From assembly GCA_947478535.1 (NCBI GenBank), contig CANJXD010000266.1, forward strand, positions 1 through 7,771: 7,771 nt of DNA, read 5' to 3'. The DNA comes from Acetobacteraceae bacterium (GTDB taxonomy: Bacteria > Pseudomonadota > Alphaproteobacteria > Acetobacterales > Acetobacteraceae). The notes under the pieces were generated by a model. The model did not search any database. It was not told where the DNA came from and saw only the letters and a list, made by a program, of their open reading frames with translations. Each line of letters starts with the position of its first letter. Positions within the stretch are counted from its first letter, which is position 1. The translations under genes and the position numbers were made by a program. Below are positions 4,059 to 7,771 of this stretch, piece after piece.

Positions 4059-6113
4059 ATGTATCGGATCGGCGTCGATGTCGGCGGGACGTTCACCGAC
4101 TTCACCATCGCCAGCGCGGCCACGAACGAGAATCTCTACTTCAAGGTACCGTCCACGCCGGCTGATCCCTCCATCGCCATCATCGACGGCATCCGGCAGA
4201 TCCTCGATGTCTTCGCCATCGCGCCCGCGTCGATTTCCTACATCGGCCACGGCACGACGGTGGCGACCAACATGATCATCGAGGGCCGCGGTGCGCCGAC
4301 GGCCCTGCTCACCACAAGCGGCTTCCGCGACGTGCTGGCGATCGGCCGGCAGACGCGCCCGGCGCTCTATGACATGTCGATCCTGAAGCCGGCCCCGCTG
4401 GTCGATCGCCATCGGCGGCGGGAGGTGGATGAGAGGCTGGACGCGAAGGGGCAGGTCATCCGCCCCCTGGACCCCGCGGCGCTGGAGGCGGTGCTGGATG
4501 AACTCGCGGCGACCGGCGTCACCTCCATCGCCGTGTGCTTCCTGCATTCCTATCGCAACGCGGCGCATGAGGAAGCGGCGGGGCGAGTGATCGAGGCGCG
4601 GCTGCCCGGCACCTATGTCACGCTCTCCGCCCGGGTGCTGCCGGAATTCCGGGAGTATGAGCGCACCTCCACCACCGTGCTCAACGCCTATGTCGGCCCG
4701 CGCATGTCGGAGTATTTCGACAATCTGAGCCGCCGTATTGCCGAACTCGGCATCGGCGTGGAGCCGCTGACGATCCATTCGAATGGCGGCCTGCTGTCCA
4801 TCGCGACGGCGAAGCGCCTGCCGGTGACCACCTGCCTTTCCGGCCCCGCCGCGGGCGTGATCGGCGCGGCCGTCGTCGGCGCCGCTGCCGGGGCGCCGGA
4901 CCTCGTCACCTTCGATGTCGGCGGCACCTCCACCGATGTCTCCCTCATCACCGGCGGCCGGGCGAAGTTCACCTCGAGCCGCATGGTCGCCGGCCATCCC
5001 GTGAAGCTGCCGATGATCGACATCCACGTCATCGGCGCCGGCGGCGGCAGCATCGCCGCCCTCGATGAGGCGGGCGCGCTGAAGGTCGGCCCGCGCAGCG
5101 CGGGCGCCGTGCCGGGGCCGGTCGCCTACGGCCTCGGTGGCGTGCAGCCGACGCTGACGGATGCGAATATGTGCCTCAACCGGCTGAACCCCTTGGCCCT
5201 GCTCGATGGCCGCATGCCGGTGGACCGCGCCGCCGCGGTCGCCGCGATCGAAGCCGGCATCGCCCGCCCGCTCGGCATCAGCGTGGAGGAAGCGGCCTAC
5301 GGCATCATCCAGGTCGCGGCGGCGAATATGAGCCGCGCGATCCGCGCCGTGACGACGGAGCAGGGCCATGATGTCGCGGACCTCACCCTGTTCGCCTTCG
5401 GGGGCGCCGGGCCGCTGCACGCCGCCGATGTCGCGCGCGAATGCGGCATCGCGCGCATCCTGGTGCCGCAGGAGCCGGGGACGATGTGCGCCCGCGGCGC
5501 ATTGCTGTCCGATGTCAGCCTCGATTTCGTGCGCACCCAGCTCAACCCCGCCACGCCGGAAAACTGGACCCGCGCATGCGCCGCGCTGCGCGCGATGCGG
5601 GAGGAAGGGGACCGATGGCTCGCCGCCGAGAAGGTCCCTCCCCCGCTGCGCCGCTTCAACCTGGCGATCGATGCGCATTACGACGGCCAGAACCACGAGA
5701 TCCGCGTCGCCCTCGATGACGCGCGCGACGAGGGGCTGGAGGAGTTCCTCGAAGGCTTCGCCCGCGCGCATGAAGCGGGCTACGGCTACGCCATCCCGGG
5801 CCAGGGCGTCGCCATCGTGAGCTGCCGCCTGCAGGCCGTGGGGCTGGTGCCGAAGCATGTCGAGCCCACCCATCGCGGCGGGGAAAGCCTGGACGGCGCG
5901 GAGGTGGACCGGCGCGATGTCTATTTCGGGCCGGAGGATGGCTGGCGGCGGACGCGCGTGTTCCGGCGCGCGGGGCTGCCGGTGGGCCTGCCGATCCCCG
6001 GCCCCGCCATCATCGACGAGATGAGCGCCACCACCATCATCCTGGCCGACCAGACCGCGGTGGTGGACCCCTTCGGCAACATCGTCATCACCCAGGAAGG
6101 GCCGGCCGCATGA
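4059..6113 (+). CDS. hyuA: Hydantoinase/oxoprolinase family protein, subunit A (HyuA-type, ATP-binding)
   Basis: A 684-aa cytoplasmic subunit of the ATP-dependent hydantoinase A / 5-oxoprolinase / acetone- and acetophenone-carboxylase family. It uses ATP to activate a lactam or ketone together with the B subunit. Visible motifs: GVDVGGTFTDF (5-15, N-terminal ASKHA-type nucleotide-binding loop), GHGTTVATNMIIEGRGA (63-79), LPEFREYERTSTTVLNAYVGP (194-214), SGPAAGV (261-267), TFDVGGTSTDVSLI (284-297, second phosphate-binding loop), IGAGGGSIA (325-333), VGPRSAGAVPGPVAYG (343-358), AFGGAGPLHAADVA in the later ATPase region, and a C-terminal GPAIIDE...VDPFGN segment. Length matches the family (about 680-700 aa). 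The common PGPACYG motif reads PGPVAYG, lacking Cys. The stop overlaps the hyuB start by ATGA. The substrate cannot be predicted. Confidence 0.93.
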   Translation: MYRIGVDVGGTFTDFTIASAATNENLYFKVPSTPADPSIAIIDGIRQILDVFAIAPASISYIGHGTTVATNMIIEGRGAPTALLTTSGFRDVLAIGRQTRPALYDMSILKPAPLVDRHRRREVDERLDAKGQVIRPLDPAALEAVLDELAATGVTSIAVCFLHSYRNAAHEEAAGRVIEARLPGTYVTLSARVLPEFREYERTSTTVLNAYVGPRMSEYFDNLSRRIAELGIGVEPLTIHSNGGLLSIATAKRLPVTTCLSGPAAGVIGAAVVGAAAGAPDLVTFDVGGTSTDVSLITGGRAKFTSSRMVAGHPVKLPMIDIHVIGAGGGSIAALDEAGALKVGPRSAGAVPGPVAYGLGGVQPTLTDANMCLNRLNPLALLDGRMPVDRAAAVAAIEAGIARPLGISVEEAAYGIIQVAAANMSRAIRAVTTEQGHDVADLTLFAFGGAGPLHAADVARECGIARILVPQEPGTMCARGALLSDVSLDFVRTQLNPATPENWTRACAALRAMREEGDRWLAAEKVPPPLRRFNLAIDAHYDGQNHEIRVALDDARDEGLEEFLEGFARAHEAGYGYAIPGQGVAIVSCRLQAVGLVPKHVEPTHRGGESLDGAEVDRRDVYFGPEDGWRRTRVFRRAGLPVGLPIPGPAIIDEMSATTIILADQTAVVDPFGNIVITQEGPAA

Positions 6114-7771
6114 ACGCCTCTCCCGGCATCGAGACGCCTCGCTTCGACGCCATCGCGATGGAGGTGTTCAGCAACCGCCTGCTCTCCATCACGGAAAGCA
6201 TGGCGATCCACATGATGCGGTCGTCCTTCTCCACGCAGATCAAGGAAAGGCGGGATTTTTCCGTCGGCATCTTCGATGCGCGAGGGCGGATGCTGGCGCA
6301 GGGCACGCATATCCCGCTGCACCTGGGCTCCCTGCTCGGCGCCATGGATGCCGTGCTCGAACGCTACCGCGTCGAGGAGATGGTGGAAGGCGATGCCTTC
6401 ATCTGCAACGATCCCTATGTCGCCGGCGGCACCCATTTGCCGGACATCTCCATCGTCACCCCGGTGTTCATCGATGGCGCCATCGCGGCCTTCGCGGCGA
6501 ATATCGGCCACCATTCCGATGTCGGCGGCTCCGTCCCCGGCTCCGTCTCGGCCAAGGCGCGCTCGATCTTCGAGGAAGGGCTGCGCATTCCCATCATGCG
6601 CGTCGCCCGCGCCGGCGTGATCGACGAGGATCTGCTGAACCTCATCGCCACGAATTCGCGCCTGGCCAAGGAACGCGTGCTGGACCTCAAGGTGCAGGTC
6701 GCGGTGAATGTGCGGGGCGGGCGGGAAACCCGCGCGCTGTTCCTGCGCATGGGGCTGGACCGCGCCCGCAAGGCGATCGACGACGTGCTCGCCTACACCA
6801 CGGCGCGGCTGCGCCGAAAGCTCGCGACGCTGCCCGCCGCGTCCCACCGCTTCACCACCTGGCTCGACGATGACGGGCTCGACGGCCCGCCCGTGCCCAT
6901 CGTCGCCACCGTGACGCTGGGCGGGGAGACGCTGCACATCGACCTCGACGGCACCGGCCCGCAATCCCGGGGCGCCTTCAATGTCTGCCCGAGCGCGCTG
7001 AAGGCCACGGTCTACTACTGCGTGAAGGCGCTGCTCGACCCGGATTTGATGGCCAACAGCGGCATGTTCGAGCCCGTGACCATCGCGGCCCCCGAGGGCT
7101 GCATCGCCAATCCGCGCTTCCCCGGCGCTTCCGGCGCGCGCAGCATCACCTGCCAGAAGATCGCCGGCGCCATCTTCGGCGCCTTCCGCGAAGTGCTGCC
7201 GCGGGAGAAGCTGATCGCCTCCAGCAACGACATCCTGCCCTCCATGTCCTTCTCCGGCACCAACCCGGCGACGCACCGCTTCTATGTCTGCGGCGAGGCG
7301 CTCGGCGGCGGCAGCGGCGCGCGCTTCGACAGCGACGGGATGGACGCGATCCATGTGCATGTGACGAACAGCCTGAACCTGCCGACCGAGGCGATGGAGA
7401 ACGAGTTCCCCCTGCTCTGCGAGCAGTATGGCCTCGTCATCGATTCCGGCGGCGCGGGGCGGCAGCGCGGCGGCCTCGGCATCCTGCGCCAGGTGCGGGC
7501 GCTGGAGGACGGAACCATCTTCTCCGCCCGCGCGGACAGCTTCATCCACGCGGCGGAAGGCATCGATGGCGGCGGGCCTGGCGGCGTCGGCTCGATGACG
7601 CGCAATCCCGGCCACGCGCATGCCGAACGGCTTTCCTCCAAAGTCGCCTATGTCGTGATGAAGGCGGGGGAGAGCATGCGGATGGAAACGCCGGGCGGCG
7701 CCGGCTTCGGCCCGCCGGCGGAGCGTTCCCCCGCGCGGCTCGCGGCCGACCTGCGCGACGGCATCGTGACG
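6110..7771 (+). CDS. hyuB: Hydantoinase/oxoprolinase family protein, subunit B (HyuB-type), C-terminus cut by the window edge
   Basis: 554 codons are present and open to the edge. Family members have about 550-600 residues, so probably only a short C-terminal tail is missing. HyuB is the catalytic partner of HyuA in ATP-dependent hydantoin/oxoproline cleavage or ketone carboxylation. Motifs: EVFSNRLLSITESM (18-31), CNDPYVAGGTHLPDI (99-113), NIGHHSDVGG (131-140) with conserved His and Asp residues as candidate metal ligands, NPRFPGASGAR, GGGSGARFDSDG, NLPTEAMENEFPLL (423-436), DSGGAGRQRGGLG (445-457) and a late glycine-rich TPGGAGFG. The ATG overlaps the hyuA stop (ATGA), so A and B are probably made in a coupled 1:1 fashion and assemble together. 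Separate A and B genes are the usual bacterial layout, unlike the fused eukaryotic 5-oxoprolinase. Substrate is unknown. Confidence 0.94.
   Translation, partial: MNASPGIETPRFDAIAMEVFSNRLLSITESMAIHMMRSSFSTQIKERRDFSVGIFDARGRMLAQGTHIPLHLGSLLGAMDAVLERYRVEEMVEGDAFICNDPYVAGGTHLPDISIVTPVFIDGAIAAFAANIGHHSDVGGSVPGSVSAKARSIFEEGLRIPIMRVARAGVIDEDLLNLIATNSRLAKERVLDLKVQVAVNVRGGRETRALFLRMGLDRARKAIDDVLAYTTARLRRKLATLPAASHRFTTWLDDDGLDGPPVPIVATVTLGGETLHIDLDGTGPQSRGAFNVCPSALKATVYYCVKALLDPDLMANSGMFEPVTIAAPEGCIANPRFPGASGARSITCQKIAGAIFGAFREVLPREKLIASSNDILPSMSFSGTNPATHRFYVCGEALGGGSGARFDSDGMDAIHVHVTNSLNLPTEAMENEFPLLCEQYGLVIDSGGAGRQRGGLGILRQVRALEDGTIFSARADSFIHAAEGIDGGGPGGVGSMTRNPGHAHAERLSSKVAYVVMKAGESMRMETPGGAGFGPPAERSPARLAADLRDGIVT

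Noticed and set aside
4128..4148. ENLYFK in HyuA, resembling the TEV protease recognition sequence
   Set aside because: A chance resemblance inside a natural coding sequence: the key Gln is Lys here and the flanks are ordinary HyuA sequence, so it is not an engineered tag.
4038..5873. Minus-strand open frame of 611 codons opposite hyuA, and a 566-codon one opposite hyuB
   Set aside because: Arg/Ala/Gly/Asp/His-rich antisense shadows typical of high-GC genomes; hyuA and hyuB have complete family motifs on the plus strand.

Overview
The window looks like chromosomal DNA of a high-GC alphaproteobacterium, most likely of the Acetobacteraceae (Roseomonas-like). This rests on very GC-rich third codon positions, the tRNA-Tyr / tRNA-Gly / tuf cluster divergent from an RlmB-type methyltransferase gene, and several Arg/Ala/Pro-rich proteins. 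The taxonomic call is inference; no marker gene is complete enough to settle it.

Left edge (1-351, minus strand): a leftward unit made of tRNA-Tyr(GTA), tRNA-Gly(TCC) and the first five codons of what is almost certainly tuf (EF-Tu), which runs off the edge. A GC-rich hairpin lies between tRNA-Gly and tuf. A promoter-like TTGACA box for the tRNA unit lies at 409-414, over the most upstream usable start codon of the divergent gene.

Middle (408-3255, plus strand): rlmB encodes a TrmH/SpoU-type 23S rRNA ribose methyltransferase with an unusually long (about 320-residue) Arg/Pro/Ala-rich disordered N-terminal extension that contains an 8-residue tandem repeat. Its stop overlaps the start of a 255-aa 2-keto-4-pentenoate hydratase-like enzyme (ATGA), so the two are probably translationally coupled. 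A small conserved-looking 75-aa helical protein follows.

3256-4058: a promoter embedded in a perfect palindrome, then tRNA-Thr(TGT), then about 680 bases with weaker codon bias. This stretch holds only a small lipoprotein-like reading frame broken by an in-frame TAG, best read as a decaying gene.

Right part (4059-7771, plus strand): hyuA and hyuB, the two subunits of an ATP-dependent hydantoinase / oxoprolinase / acetophenone-carboxylase-type enzyme, overlapping by ATGA. hyuB is cut by the window edge close to its expected C-terminus. The two subunits should act as one complex; the substrate cannot be read from this window.

Overall this is housekeeping translation machinery (tRNAs, EF-Tu, rRNA methylation) next to a small catabolic locus. 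I see no mobile element, CRISPR array, defence system or clearly novel multi-gene system. The most notable items are the RlmB extension, the rlmB-hydratase coupling, the broken lipoprotein-like frame and the promoter arrangements.
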